Shown: positions 23,135 to 32,488, numbered from the stretch's first letter. The stretch is DNA of 35,663 nt from an uncultured Lachnospiraceae bacterium (GCA_910578115.1 CAJTPO010000048.1:1-35663); one strand, 5' to 3'. A program made the numbers and translations. The notes: generated by a model not told the origin, from the sequence alone.

Positions 23135-23536
23135 TTACCTTATTTACCTCCTTCATTTCCAGACTCCGTCTCATTCCGAGACATTTTATGCTGTGGGCTT
23201 CTCAGGATCCAACCATGGAAACAGTCAATTCCCATCACAAAATAGTTGATTGATAACTCTTGATATTTTATTTTAACCCACATTCTGACACACATGTCGC
23301 TTAAATCTAAATTTACTTTTCAATATTTCTATCGTAACACTGCGGACTGCAATATCATTTGTCACATGTGTCGTTCCTGTACCACGCATTTTTACAAAAA
23401 AATAACGCGCGATTTTTATTTTCCATATTTTCTTCCATCATCTGGTATGATTCAAATTTGCTAAATTATGATTTGATATTTACCTTCTCAAATTTGTGCT
23501 CTCATTTTCTGTCGACTCGTGTCATCCTCTCCGCCG
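23135..23536. other. 402-bp AT-rich gap between the methyltransferase gene and proC
   Basis: No gene, tRNA or T-box is seen. The proC ribosome binding site is at the proC-proximal edge. A near-palindrome around AACGCGCGATT (23396-23417) with A/T runs on both sides could end the methyltransferase transcript, weakly. Related CACATGT sequences occur near 23291 and 23360. No promoter could be assigned with confidence. Confidence 0.5.
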
Positions 23537-24391
23537 TCATCCATTCCTCTTCTGTCGGTACGCCTCATATAATAACACCGTCGATGCAACCGCCGCATTC
23601 AGCGATTCCACACTGCCTTCCATCGGAATGCTGATCCTCTTATCCGCACATGCTGCCGTCTCTTTCCGCAGCCCATTGCCCTCATTTCCGATCAGAAAGG
23701 CGGATGCACCCCGATAGTCATATGCATCATACTCTTTCTCACCGTGCAGATCCGCTGCATAAATACAGATGTTATTTTTCTGCAATATGTGAATCGTCCC
23801 ACAGATATCTTCTGTATATACAAAGGGAACCCGATAAATGGACCCCATAGTAGAACGAATGGTTTTCGGGTTGTATACATCCACCGTATGACTGCTCATA
23901 ATAATTCCATCTGCTCCCACAGCCTCTCCGGTCCGAAACATGGTCCCCAGATTCCCCGGATCCTGTATATCTTCCACAATCAGGTACAGCCGGTTCTTCT
24001 TATGTACATCACCTATGATGCTGACAGCCCTGCCGGTTCTTTTGTCCACACATGTTCCGCCCGGCTTCCCTGCCAGCAGTTCCTCCAACCGATAATGATA
24101 CTGTCTGACCAGGGTCAAAATACCCTGTGGTGTCTTCGTGTCGGACATTTTATCGAAAACATCATCCGCAACGATCTCACAGGGCACCCGATTCAATTTC
24201 TCACCATAGGTCTCACGCAGTTCTTTCTCTGCACGCTGAGCGAGATATACCCGCTCTATTCTCTCTGCAGGAGCCTCCGCAAACATCTTGGTCCCTTCCA
24301 CGATAAAGACGTCCTGCCTGTTTCGCACTTTCGACTTCTGTGTAAGCTGAATCACTTCCCGAACAGACTTATTGCTGAAACTTGTGATCAT
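23537..24391 (-). CDS. SpoU-family RNA 2'-O-methyltransferase
   Basis: S-adenosylmethionine-dependent methyltransferase of rRNA or tRNA ribose, RlmB/TsnR-like. The start at 24391 (MITSFSNKSVREVIQLTQKS) is chosen because GGGAGGAG lies just upstream. The N-terminal substrate-binding domain (1-90; DVFIVEGTKMFAEAP) is followed by the knotted SPOUT domain: VEDIQDPGNLGTMFRTGEAV, then FLIGNEGNGL and IPMEGSVESLNAAVASTVLL. A short insertion (about 118-140, CVDKRTGRAVSIIGDVHKKN) between domains is unusual. 284 residues is normal. The exact nucleotide modified cannot be told. Confidence 0.92.
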   Translation of the reverse strand: MITSFSNKSVREVIQLTQKSKVRNRQDVFIVEGTKMFAEAPAERIERVYLAQRAEKELRETYGEKLNRVPCEIVADDVFDKMSDTKTPQGILTLVRQYHYRLEELLAGKPGGTCVDKRTGRAVSIIGDVHKKNRLYLIVEDIQDPGNLGTMFRTGEAVGADGIIMSSHTVDVYNPKTIRSTMGSIYRVPFVYTEDICGTIHILQKNNICIYAADLHGEKEYDAYDYRGASAFLIGNEGNGLRKETAACADKRISIPMEGSVESLNAAVASTVLLYEAYRQKRNG

Positions 24392-24499
24392 ACTCTCCTC
24401 CCATTTCTTCCGCATGCTTCCATAATATATAATAATTCCCCGCAAATTCACCATCTGCGGGGAACCTATTTCATAGCAGGCTGTCCGGCCGTCCAATAT

Positions 24500-24522
24500 C
24501 GGTTCAGCCTTAAGCTTTCCTG
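24500..24522 (-). repeat. Intergenic hairpin motif, copy 2
   Basis: On the minus strand CAG-GAA-AGCTTAAGGCT-GAA-CCG, sharing 19 of 21 bases with copy 1 across the core. It lies about 20 bases after the pfkA stop and before the methyltransferase gene. Confidence 0.6.
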
Positions 24523-24543
24523 TTACAGTGCCTGTCCTTCCTC

Positions 24544-25524
24544 TTAAATAGCAAGCACCTTTGCCACCTCATACTGATAATCCTGAATCTCCTTATGCAT
24601 ATTCAATGCCTCTTCAATATCGAAATCAAGGAATTCCCCATGCTGATACCCAACTACTCTGTTGCTCTTGCCTTGACACAGAATATCCGTCGCATAGGCT
24701 CCCATGATAGAGGCATAATAGCGATCCTTACAGGTAGGAGCACCGCCGCGCTGCATGTATCCCAGGATCGTCGCCCTCGTCTCCATACCGGTAGCCGCCT
24801 CGATCCTTCTTGCCATGGAGGTGGAATGTCCGATTCCTTCGGCATTGATGATGATATGGTGTGTCTTACCGCGCTTTCTGCTGGCAATGATATTATTGAT
24901 GATCTGCTGCTCATTATAGTCATATTTCTCAGGCAGCAGGATATCTTCGGCACCGTTGGCAACACCGCACCACAATGCGATATAGCCGGCATTTCTTCCC
25001 ATAACTTCAATGATACTGCACCGTTCGTGGGAAGAAGATGTATCTCTGATCTTATCGATTGCTTCCATTGCCGTATTGATGGCCGTATCAAAACCGATCG
25101 TATACTCTGTGCAGGCAATATCCAGGTCAATCGTTCCCGGGATACCTATCGTATTGATCCCGTGTCTGGCCAATGCCTGAGCGCCGCGGTAGGAACCATC
25201 GCCGCCGATAACGATCAGGCCGTCGATGCCATGCTTACGACAGATATCTACGCCTTTCAACTGTCCCTCTTCCGTGCGGAACTCTGAACAGCGCGCCGTC
25301 CCCAGGATCGTACCGCCCTTCTGAATCGTATCGGATACCGACCATCTCTCCAAATCTATGATTTCTTCATTCAAAAGGCCTCTGTAGCCTTTCTTGATCC
25401 CTTTCACTTTCACACCGTTAGCCAGCGCTTTCCTGACAACTGCACGGATTGCCGCATTCATACCCGGCGCATCGCCGCCGCTTGTCAGAACTCCTATCGT
25501 ATTGATCTCTTTAGCCATATCCAC
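24544..25524 (-). CDS. pfkA: ATP-dependent 6-phosphofructokinase
   Basis: Commits glucose to glycolysis by phosphorylating fructose 6-phosphate. The 326-residue protein (GTG start six bases after AAAGG; an ATG two codons on is possible) has LTSGGDAPGMNAAIRAVV (13-30), GGDGSYRGA (107-115), PGTIDLDIACTEYTIGFDTA (129-148) with the catalytic Asp, and EVMGRNAGY. Gly110 and Gly130 are the ATP-type residues; pyrophosphate enzymes have Asp and Lys there. The usual TIDND is TIDLD here. It lies 67 bp after dnaE. Confidence 0.95.
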   Translation of the reverse strand: MDMAKEINTIGVLTSGGDAPGMNAAIRAVVRKALANGVKVKGIKKGYRGLLNEEIIDLERWSVSDTIQKGGTILGTARCSEFRTEEGQLKGVDICRKHGIDGLIVIGGDGSYRGAQALARHGINTIGIPGTIDLDIACTEYTIGFDTAINTAMEAIDKIRDTSSSHERCSIIEVMGRNAGYIALWCGVANGAEDILLPEKYDYNEQQIINNIIASRKRGKTHHIIINAEGIGHSTSMARRIEAATGMETRATILGYMQRGGAPTCKDRYYASIMGAYATDILCQGKSNRVVGYQHGEFLDFDIEEALNMHKEIQDYQYEVAKVLAI

Positions 25525-25591
25525 ACCATGCCTTTCTATGCTCAGTCTATCTGTATTTTACTCTAAATATGTTTTCATTTCAATATTTTTT

Positions 25592-28500
25592 CTACACTAC
25601 CTTCACATTCTCCGCCCCATACAAGGTACTCAGCTTCCCCACCAGCTCCTCGCCGGCATTCACATTCCAATTGCGCGGCAGCGCATTCATGGACTTCGGA
25701 TCCGCCACATAGATCACCACACTGTCCCTGCCCTCCGACTGTCGAAGTGCATCGAACAGCTCCTCCCTATGTGCCTCATATTCCTGCTTCGTTGGGAATT
25801 TGACCCACAGCTTTCTCGCCACGCTATCAAAAGGAGTGATCTGTTCACAGATCAGTTTGCCGTCCTTATCCTCCTCGATGGAGACACGGCCCCGGATAAA
25901 GACCTTATTATCCTCCGCAATATCCCTGCCAAAGCGCTCATACTGTCCCGGAAATACGATGACTTCCACGGAACCCAGCAGATCCTCCACCTGCAAAAAT
26001 GCCATGACTCTCTCATTCTTCGTATACTTGATCTTCTTCTCCGAGATCATTCCGCCGATGGTGGCTATTCTGCCATCCTGCACCGCCATCTCCCCCGTCT
26101 CTTCGTCCAGCATGAAATCCGCCGTAGTGTTGGTGATATTTTTACGCCACATTTCCTGGTACTCTTCCAGCGGATGTCCGCTGATATAGATTCCCAGCAC
26201 CTCCTTCTCGAAGGCCAGCTTCATCTCCTTGGAGTATTCGCCCACATCCGGCATTTTTACTTCAAAGTCTTCCTTCTGGTCCTCGGATACAATATCGAAA
26301 AGCGACATCTGCCCTGCCATATTGTTCTTCTTATCATGCTGAATACCATCCATGATCTGGATATACACGCTCATAAACTGCTTCCGGGTACCGCCCAGGC
26401 CATCCAGCGCTCCTGCCTTGATGAAATGTTCAAATGCCCGCTTATTGACTTCCTTATCCGACATGCGGGTGATAAAATCTTCCAGATTGGTATAGGGTCC
26501 CCGCGCCTTGCGCTCCATGACTACCGCGTCGATCACCGGCCGCCCTACACTCTTAATGGCCGTCAGTGCATAGCGAATCTCATTGCCCGACACCGAAAAG
26601 CCGCTCTCCCCTTCGTTGATATCCGGCGGCAGGATCTGGATGCCCATACTGCGGCATGAAACGATATACTCCGATACTTTTTTCGGATTATCGATCACAG
26701 AAGTCAAAAGTGCCGCCATAAACTCTACCGGATGATAATATTTCAGATAGGCCGTCTGGTAAGCCACCACCGCATAACAGGCCGCATGGGATTTGTTAAA
26801 AGCGTATTTCGCAAAATCCATCATCGTATCATAGATATGATCCGCTACCTGCGCGCTGATTCCGTTCGCCACACACCCCGGCACACCTTCCTCCGGATTG
26901 CCGTAGGTGAAATTCCTGCGTTCCTGCTCCATCACGTACTGCTTCTTCTTACTCATGGCACGGCGCACCAGATCACTGCGCCCCATGGTATAGCCGCCCA
27001 GATCCTGCACAATCTGCATGACCTGTTCCTGATAGACGATACAGCCATACGTAGGAGCCAGAATCGGCTCCAGCTGCGGACAGTCATAGGTGACGGACTC
27101 CGGATCATTTTTCCCCTTGATATATTTGGGAATAAAGTCCATCGGACCCGGACGATACAGGGAAATCCCCGCAATCACGTCCTCCAGGCTGCGCGGTTTC
27201 AACTCTTTCATGAAGCTCTTCATCCCCCCGCTTTCCAGCTGGAAGATACCATCTGTCCTGCCGGTACCGATGGACGCAAGCACCGCCTGGTCATTATAGT
27301 CAATGGCATCAATATCGATAAAGATACCGGTGCTTTTCTCCACCATCTCCACCGCGTTCTGGATCACCGTCAAAGTCCGCAGCCCCAGAAAATCCATCTT
27401 CAGCAGGCCCAGTTCCTCGATGGTGGTCATCGTAAACTGGGTGGTGATAGAACCGTCAGAGCCGCGGGAAAGGGGTACGAATTTGTCAGCTGCGTCGGGA
27501 CAGATCACCACGCCCGCCGCATGCATGGATGTATGTCTCGGCAGTCCCTCCAGCCTCCTGCTCATATCGATCAGCGTATGCACCTGTTCATCTTCCTGAT
27601 ACAGCTTACGCAGTTCCGGGTTCATCTCCAGTGCCTTCTTGATGGGCACCCCCTGGTTCTGCTCATTGGGAATCATCTTGGCAATCGAGTCCACAAAAGC
27701 ATAGGGCAGATCCATCACACGCCCCACGTCACGGATTACACCCTTGGCCGCCATCGTACCGAACGTCACGATCTGCACCACCCGGTCCTTGCCATACTTG
27801 CGGTTCACATGATCGATCACCTCCTGCCGCCTTTCAAAGCAGAAGTCCACATCAATATCCGGCATCGAGATACGCTCCGGATTTAAAAACCGCTCGAACA
27901 GCAGGCTGTACTTGATGGGATCGATATTGGTGATCCGCAGGCAGTAGGAAACGATGCTGCCCGCTGCCGATCCACGGCCCGGTCCCACCGCTATGCCGTT
28001 TTCCCGACAGTAATTGATGTAATCCCACACAATCAGGAAATAGTCCACGAATCCCATATCCCTGATAATGCCAAGTTCATATTCCATACGCTTCTGCAGT
28101 GACCCGTCATCCTGCGGATACCGCTCAGCCATGCCATCCTGACACAGCTTGTTCAGATAGGTCCAGGAATCATAGCCCTCCGGCACCTCGTAGTGGGGCA
28201 CCTTGTATTTACCGAATTCAATCTCCACATGACACCGGTCAGCAATGCGCTGGCTGTTCTCCACCGCCTCCCACGCATAAGGGAAAAGCCCTTTCATCTC
28301 CTCTTCACTCTTCACATAATACTGACCGCCCTCGTAGCGCATGCGGTCCTCGTCCGCCAGCTTCTTGCCTGTCTGCAGGCATAACAGGATATCGTGAGGA
28401 TGCGCATCTTCCGCATAAGTGTAGTGCACGTCATTGGTGGCCACCAGCGGAATATCCAGCTCCTTGCTCATCCGCAGCAGCGCCGCATTCACAGTCTGCT

Positions 28501-29047
28501 GTGTGGGAATCCCATGATCCTGCAGCTCCAGGAAAAAGTTACCCCTGCCAAAGCAGGCTTCGTACCGCTTCGCCACCTTACCAGCCTCATCGATCAGCCC
28601 TTTCTGGATATAGCGCTGCACCTCACCCGCCAGACAGGCCGACAGGGCAATGATACCCTCGTGAAATTCCTGCAGCACTTCCATATCCACACGGGGTCTG
28701 TAATAATAACCTTCCGTAAAGCCACGACTGACGATCTTGACCAGATTCTCGTATCCCGTATTGTTCTCCGCCAGCAGCACCAGATGATAATACCGATCCT
28801 CCCCGCCGGTCAACTCCCTGTCAAACCGGGAACGGGGCGCCACATAGACCTCACAGCCGATAATCGGATTTAAACCCGCCGCCGTGGCCTCCTTATAGAA
28901 CTCAATGACACCATACATAACGCCGTGGTCTGTGATGGCGGCGCTGTCCATGCCCAGCTCTTTGACGCGCTTGACGTACTCCTTGATCTTGTTGGAACCG
29001 TCTAACAGGCTATACTCGGTGTGCACGTGTAAGTGTGTAAATGCCAT
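25592..29047 (-). CDS. dnaE: DNA polymerase III alpha subunit, DnaE type
   Basis: Replicative polymerase subunit, 1151 residues. The start at 29047 (MAFTHLHVHTEYSLLDGSNK) follows GAGGG by seven bases. The PHP domain (1-280) keeps HLHVHTEYS, AAITDHGVMYG and other metal ligands. The polymerase core has GPGRGSAAGSIVSYCL, the catalytic PDIDVDF near 396-402 and the third Asp in LLKMDFLGL near 551. A helix-hairpin-helix region and an OB-fold (near 985, VMAFLQVEDLLGSVEVIVFP) complete it. No embedded 3'-5' exonuclease, which separates it from PolC; a polC elsewhere is expected in Firmicutes. Confidence 0.97.
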   Translation of the reverse strand: MAFTHLHVHTEYSLLDGSNKIKEYVKRVKELGMDSAAITDHGVMYGVIEFYKEATAAGLNPIIGCEVYVAPRSRFDRELTGGEDRYYHLVLLAENNTGYENLVKIVSRGFTEGYYYRPRVDMEVLQEFHEGIIALSACLAGEVQRYIQKGLIDEAGKVAKRYEACFGRGNFFLELQDHGIPTQQTVNAALLRMSKELDIPLVATNDVHYTYAEDAHPHDILLCLQTGKKLADEDRMRYEGGQYYVKSEEEMKGLFPYAWEAVENSQRIADRCHVEIEFGKYKVPHYEVPEGYDSWTYLNKLCQDGMAERYPQDDGSLQKRMEYELGIIRDMGFVDYFLIVWDYINYCRENGIAVGPGRGSAAGSIVSYCLRITNIDPIKYSLLFERFLNPERISMPDIDVDFCFERRQEVIDHVNRKYGKDRVVQIVTFGTMAAKGVIRDVGRVMDLPYAFVDSIAKMIPNEQNQGVPIKKALEMNPELRKLYQEDEQVHTLIDMSRRLEGLPRHTSMHAAGVVICPDAADKFVPLSRGSDGSITTQFTMTTIEELGLLKMDFLGLRTLTVIQNAVEMVEKSTGIFIDIDAIDYNDQAVLASIGTGRTDGIFQLESGGMKSFMKELKPRSLEDVIAGISLYRPGPMDFIPKYIKGKNDPESVTYDCPQLEPILAPTYGCIVYQEQVMQIVQDLGGYTMGRSDLVRRAMSKKKQYVMEQERRNFTYGNPEEGVPGCVANGISAQVADHIYDTMMDFAKYAFNKSHAACYAVVAYQTAYLKYYHPVEFMAALLTSVIDNPKKVSEYIVSCRSMGIQILPPDINEGESGFSVSGNEIRYALTAIKSVGRPVIDAVVMERKARGPYTNLEDFITRMSDKEVNKRAFEHFIKAGALDGLGGTRKQFMSVYIQIMDGIQHDKKNNMAGQMSLFDIVSEDQKEDFEVKMPDVGEYSKEMKLAFEKEVLGIYISGHPLEEYQEMWRKNITNTTADFMLDEETGEMAVQDGRIATIGGMISEKKIKYTKNERVMAFLQVEDLLGSVEVIVFPGQYERFGRDIAEDNKVFIRGRVSIEEDKDGKLICEQITPFDSVARKLWVKFPTKQEYEAHREELFDALRQSEGRDSVVIYVADPKSMNALPRNWNVNAGEELVGKLSTLYGAENVKVV

Positions 29048-29186
29048 TTGGGAACCCTCGCTTCTTGTGTTCTGTTCGTGTATCACTATACGCTGCCGTA
29101 TTTCTTTACAATATTACCGGTTTCATTTCCAGTATGAAGTACCGGCTCTACTGATCGTTAAGGTTCATTATACCCTATTTTCCGGC

Positions 29187-29220
29187 AAAAAAAAAGGATA
29201 TGCGCCATGTCATATCCTTT
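29187..29220 (-). terminator. Strong terminator of metK
   Basis: On the minus strand AAAGGATATG (29211-29220) and CATATCCTTT (29193-29202) flank an eight-base loop and run into about nine T residues. It lies 14 bases after the metK stop codon. Confidence 0.92.
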
Positions 29221-29233
29221 TATCACAACAGTA

Positions 29234-30421
29234 TTACAGATACTTCTTAAGTACCTCTGCCTTATCCAGCTTCTCCCAGGGCAGATCCAGATCGTTGCGC
29301 CCGAAGTGGCCGTAAGCCGCTGTCTGCTTGTAGATCGGACGGCGCAGGTCAAGCATCTTGATGATGCCTGCCGGACGCAGATCGAAGTTCTCGCGGATGA
29401 CATCCACCAGCTTCTCATCCGACACTTTGCCGGTACCGAAAGTATCTACCATAACGGAAGTGGGCTGTGCCACACCGATTGCATAAGACAGCTGAATCTC
29501 ACACTTGTCTGCCAGGCCTGCTGCCACGATGTTCTTTGCCACATAACGTGCCGCGTATGCTGCGGAACGATCCACTTTCGTGCAGTCCTTACCGGAGAAA
29601 GCTCCGCCGCCGTGACGCGCATAACCACCGTAAGTATCTACGATAATCTTACGGCCTGTGAGACCCGCATCACCGTGAGGCCCGCCGATCACAAAACGAC
29701 CTGTGGGATTGATGAAGAATTTCGTATTGTCGTCGATCAGTTCTTTCGGCAGCACCGGATCGAACACATATTTCCTGATATCTTCATGAATCTGCTCCTG
29801 CGTCACATCATCGTCATGTTGTGTGGACAGGACAACCGCTTCCAGTCTCACCGGCTTGCCCGCCTCGTCATATTCCACGGAAACCTGGCTCTTGCCATCC
29901 GGTCTTAAATACTTCAATGTGCCGTCTTTACGGACTTTTGTCAGCTGCAGTGCCAGCTTGTGTGCCAGAGAGATCGGATACGGCATATACTCCTCCGTCT
30001 CATTGGTAGCATAACCGAACATCATACCCTGATCGCCCGCACCGATGGCCTCGATCTCTGCATCGGACATCTTGTTCTCCTTTGCTTCCAGCGCCTTGTC
30101 CACGCCCATGGCGATATCTGCCGACTGCTCGTCGATGGCAACCAGCACCGCACAGGTATTACCGTCGAAGCCATACTCGGATTTCGTGTAGCCGATCTCT
30201 TTCACGGTATCACGCACAAGCTTCTGCATATCTACGTATGCATTGGTAGTGATCTCACCGGTCACCAGCACAAATCCCGTGCACACCGCCGTCTCACAGG
30301 CAACACGGCTCATGGGATCCTTCTCCATGCAGGCATCCAGGATTGCGTCGGATATCGCATCGCAGACTTTGTCGGGATGGCCTTCAGTTACTGATTCTGA
30401 AGTAAATAATCTCTTTTCCAT
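29234..30421 (-). CDS. metK: S-adenosylmethionine synthetase
   Basis: Makes S-adenosylmethionine from methionine and ATP. The 395-residue protein shows TSESVTEGHPDKVCDAISDA (7-26), GAGDQGMMFGYATNET (about 116-131), PDGKSQVSVEY, and the loop GPHGDAGLTGRKIIVDTYGG followed by HGGGAFSGKDCTKVDRSAAY. It ends with LPWEKLDKAEVLKKYL. Length and motifs are typical. Expression is expected to fall when SAM is plentiful because of the S-box leader at 30673-30788 with its terminator at 30623-30650. Confidence 0.98.
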   Translation of the reverse strand: MEKRLFTSESVTEGHPDKVCDAISDAILDACMEKDPMSRVACETAVCTGFVLVTGEITTNAYVDMQKLVRDTVKEIGYTKSEYGFDGNTCAVLVAIDEQSADIAMGVDKALEAKENKMSDAEIEAIGAGDQGMMFGYATNETEEYMPYPISLAHKLALQLTKVRKDGTLKYLRPDGKSQVSVEYDEAGKPVRLEAVVLSTQHDDDVTQEQIHEDIRKYVFDPVLPKELIDDNTKFFINPTGRFVIGGPHGDAGLTGRKIIVDTYGGYARHGGGAFSGKDCTKVDRSAAYAARYVAKNIVAAGLADKCEIQLSYAIGVAQPTSVMVDTFGTGKVSDEKLVDVIRENFDLRPAGIIKMLDLRRPIYKQTAAYGHFGRNDLDLPWEKLDKAEVLKKYL

Positions 30422-30497
30422 TTCTTGTTCTCCTTTTGTTTGTCAGATTCTTCTAAGGTCTCTCTTATTGCTTGCTCCTGTTCTACATCCTACCTGC

Positions 30498-30619
30498 CGA
30501 ATAAGCAGACTCAGAATGCTGCGCATTCCTCGTTCGCGTTGCTCGTCTTAAGATATGCCATGCTGCCTTCCATGCCAGCATGGCGGCTGCATGGCATATC
30601 TTCTGACTCTGCTTATTCG
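30498..30619. repeat. 122-bp nested palindromic element in the metK leader
   Basis: Outer arms 30498-30515 and 30602-30619 pair over 18 bp with one mismatch (CGAATAAGCAGA is the perfect part). Inside are GAATGC-TGC-GCATTC (30514-30528) and a perfect 14-bp pair AAGATATGCCATGC / GCATGGCATATCTT (30550-30563 and 30589-30602), which encloses CCATGC-CA-GCATGG (30570-30583). It lies between the riboswitch terminator and the metK start. It is not part of the S-box. It looks like an inserted repetitive element or a structured RNA; I cannot name it. Confidence 0.8.
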
Positions 30620-30622
30620 CGC

Positions 30623-30650
30623 AAAAAATCCGCTTATCGAAATAAGCGGA
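30623..30650 (-). terminator. SAM-riboswitch expression-platform terminator
   Basis: On the minus strand TCCGCTTATT-TC-GATAAGCGGA is followed by TTTTTT. It lies 23 bases downstream of the S-box aptamer and is the expected OFF-state structure. Confidence 0.9.
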
Positions 30651-30672
30651 CCTGACAGTCATTCATCAAATC

Positions 30673-30788
30673 CTCTTATTGTTCGATCTGTCTTACGACA
30701 GTGCTTTCGCTCAGGTTGGCACCTTCCTTATTAAGGGGTTGCCGTGGCTTCACAGATCCTATGTATCTCCACCACTCTGAATAAGAGA
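30673..30788 (-). ncRNA. SAM-I riboswitch (S-box) controlling metK
   Basis: The minus strand shows the S-box consensus in order: CTCTTATTCAGAGTGGTGGA, then a variable P2 arm, GTGAAGCCACGGCAACC, a P3 arm with AAGGTGCCAACCTGAGCGAA, a P4 hairpin CTGTCGTAAGACAG and the closing AATAAGAG that pairs with the first bases (P1). The known role is to bind SAM and favour the terminator at 30623-30650. The 5' bases of the aptamer start about 30 nt after the predicted transcription start. Confidence 0.96.
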
Positions 30789-30824
30789 AACTCTCACCAT
30801 ATACAATTGTCTGTACCTGTAGAT

Positions 30825-30853
30825 ACCATACACCATGCCGGGCTTCCTGTCAA
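30825..30853 (-). promoter_or_regulatory. Promoter of the metK riboswitch transcript
   Basis: On the minus strand TTGACA (30848-30853), a 17-bp spacer and TATGGT (30825-30830). The aptamer begins about 30 bases after the expected start point. Confidence 0.7.
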
Positions 30854-30879
30854 CAGAAAATATAAGATTATTGGCAACT

Positions 30880-30910
30880 ATGGTAACAGTTCCGACTGAA
30901 CTGTTACCAT
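30880..30910 (-). terminator. Perfect 13-bp hairpin after the membrane-protein gene
   Basis: ATGGTAACAGTTC (30880-30892) and GAACTGTTACCAT (30898-30910) pair fully around a five-base loop, touching the stop codon of the upstream gene. There is no U-tract, so it may be a processing or pausing structure instead of a simple terminator. Confidence 0.55.
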
Positions 30911-32415
30911 TATTGCGGGGCACGTCTGATGGAATTTTTATGATAATATTCCGCCATACCTACATTGACCCACCCGCCCGCATCTTCATCCAGATAAAAA
31001 CACTCAAAGTTCTCGATATATGCCGGCACGGTAACCACCACATCCTCCTCCGGGCACCGTGCCACGTAATCATAAAGCTCCACGCAGCTCTCATAGTAAT
31101 TCTCATAGGAACCGTTATGTACGGAACCGGCCACGGCAAGCACGGCAGAATCCGAGATGGACGCAGGTGCCAGCAGCACCGAGGCAAAGAGCACGACATA
31201 CAACACCGCACATGCGCTCCTGTTCTTACTCAGTTCCGCCCACCTGTCCAGACATACGCCGGCAAATACTGCCGCATTGAGCAGGGAAAGCGCCAGCACT
31301 ACATCCAAAATAAAGTAGCATCTATTAGGAAATTCCGGGCCGCCATAACCAAGCGCCACCGGAAAAGCCGTTATATATCCCCACATACAAGCCAGTACAC
31401 TCATGATACCATATCCGCACATTGCCCCATTCAGATTTTTCGACAGCCGAATACCCACCAGGATCATCGCGATGAGCAAAACGCCAAACATCGTCTCCTT
31501 CGTCAGCCTGCCGGTCTCACCCCAGACAGTCTTAACCGCCCACTTGACCGACTGCACCAACCGCCATGCATGTCCGTCTCCTCCGCTGTTATAGGTATGC
31601 CTTAAAAAATTGCCGGGTGCCATTACATTGACCAGCGCTCCCACGACCCCCGCCGCCGAAATGATCATATTACTGACGGAGATCTTCCCCCTGATCAGAT
31701 AAAAACCAAGTGTCAGCAGCACCAACGCGTAGCATCCGGTTCCGCTGACCGCCAATGACCCGCCGGACGCCAGAAAACCCAGAACAGCAGCTGCCACAAT
31801 CAGTAATATACGCTTCCTGCGCGAATAACTTTCCCTGTTTGACAGCAGAAAACACATCACTGCCAACAGCGCACAGGAAAGCGGCATGCTATAGGAAACA
31901 GCACCGGAATACCAGAAGAAGATCTCTGTAAAGACATTTGCGTCCAGAATCGCGAACAAAATGATTGAAAACACGGTCAACCGAATGTACACCGCCTTCT
32001 CTTCCCGCAGCACAAATCCGGTCGATACCCACACGACGCCAAACAGCGCCGCAAAGAACATCAGTGCATTCAGAATCATCACGGCCTTAAGCTGTCCCAT
32101 CCCGAAATTATTGATCGGTGACAGCAATGCCTGCAGAAACATGGAGAAATACGTCCCCTGCCAGTCCAAATAGAGTTCCTTCATATAATCCAACGACGCC
32201 GCCACATACCGGAGAAAGGGCACATGAAATGCTCCCACCCTCACGCCATGCGTAAAATCATCTCCCAAAAGCACCGTATATCCCGCGCCGGCCGTTATGG
32301 CATATACCATAAAAAAGATCAAACCCATGTTCAGCGCCACGACGGCACTTTTCCAGAATGTTTTCATCTGATCCGGACTGATTTCCCTTTTTATTCTCTC
32401 TTTCCCCTGTTTCAT
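30910..32415 (-). CDS. Polytopic membrane protein, DUF6056-like
   Basis: A 501-residue membrane protein. The start at 32415 (MKQGKERIKREISPDQMKTF) is chosen because GGGAG lies six bases upstream. After a basic cytoplasmic end there are about eleven hydrophobic segments. A loop after the first one has LLGDDFTHGVRVGAFHVPFL followed by LYLDWQGTYFSMFLQ, a pattern of acidic loop residues like that of GT-C-type glycosyltransferases and the DUF6056 family. The C-terminal soluble part (about 440-501) carries SCVELYDYVARCPEEDVVVT. A role in decorating cell-surface glycans is possible but unproven. It stands between murA and metK. Confidence 0.75.
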   Translation of the reverse strand: MKQGKERIKREISPDQMKTFWKSAVVALNMGLIFFMVYAITAGAGYTVLLGDDFTHGVRVGAFHVPFLRYVAASLDYMKELYLDWQGTYFSMFLQALLSPINNFGMGQLKAVMILNALMFFAALFGVVWVSTGFVLREEKAVYIRLTVFSIILFAILDANVFTEIFFWYSGAVSYSMPLSCALLAVMCFLLSNRESYSRRKRILLIVAAAVLGFLASGGSLAVSGTGCYALVLLTLGFYLIRGKISVSNMIISAAGVVGALVNVMAPGNFLRHTYNSGGDGHAWRLVQSVKWAVKTVWGETGRLTKETMFGVLLIAMILVGIRLSKNLNGAMCGYGIMSVLACMWGYITAFPVALGYGGPEFPNRCYFILDVVLALSLLNAAVFAGVCLDRWAELSKNRSACAVLYVVLFASVLLAPASISDSAVLAVAGSVHNGSYENYYESCVELYDYVARCPEEDVVVTVPAYIENFECFYLDEDAGGWVNVGMAEYYHKNSIRRAPQ

Positions 32416-32488
32416 TTCCATCTCCCTTCTGAAATGCCACCAGTTCCTGCCAAAGCCATTCGGTTTGTTATCTACTTTGCAGACATAA

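Noticed and set aside
23135..23536. T-box or other riboswitch upstream of proC
   Set aside because: No T-box sequence (such as TGGNACCGCG) or stem I features could be found.
25394..27886. Long plus-strand reading frames (421 and 384 codons) opposite dnaE
   Set aside because: They lie wholly antisense to a complete DnaE, lack convincing ribosome binding sites and have His/Leu/Ile-rich composition typical of the complement of a real gene.
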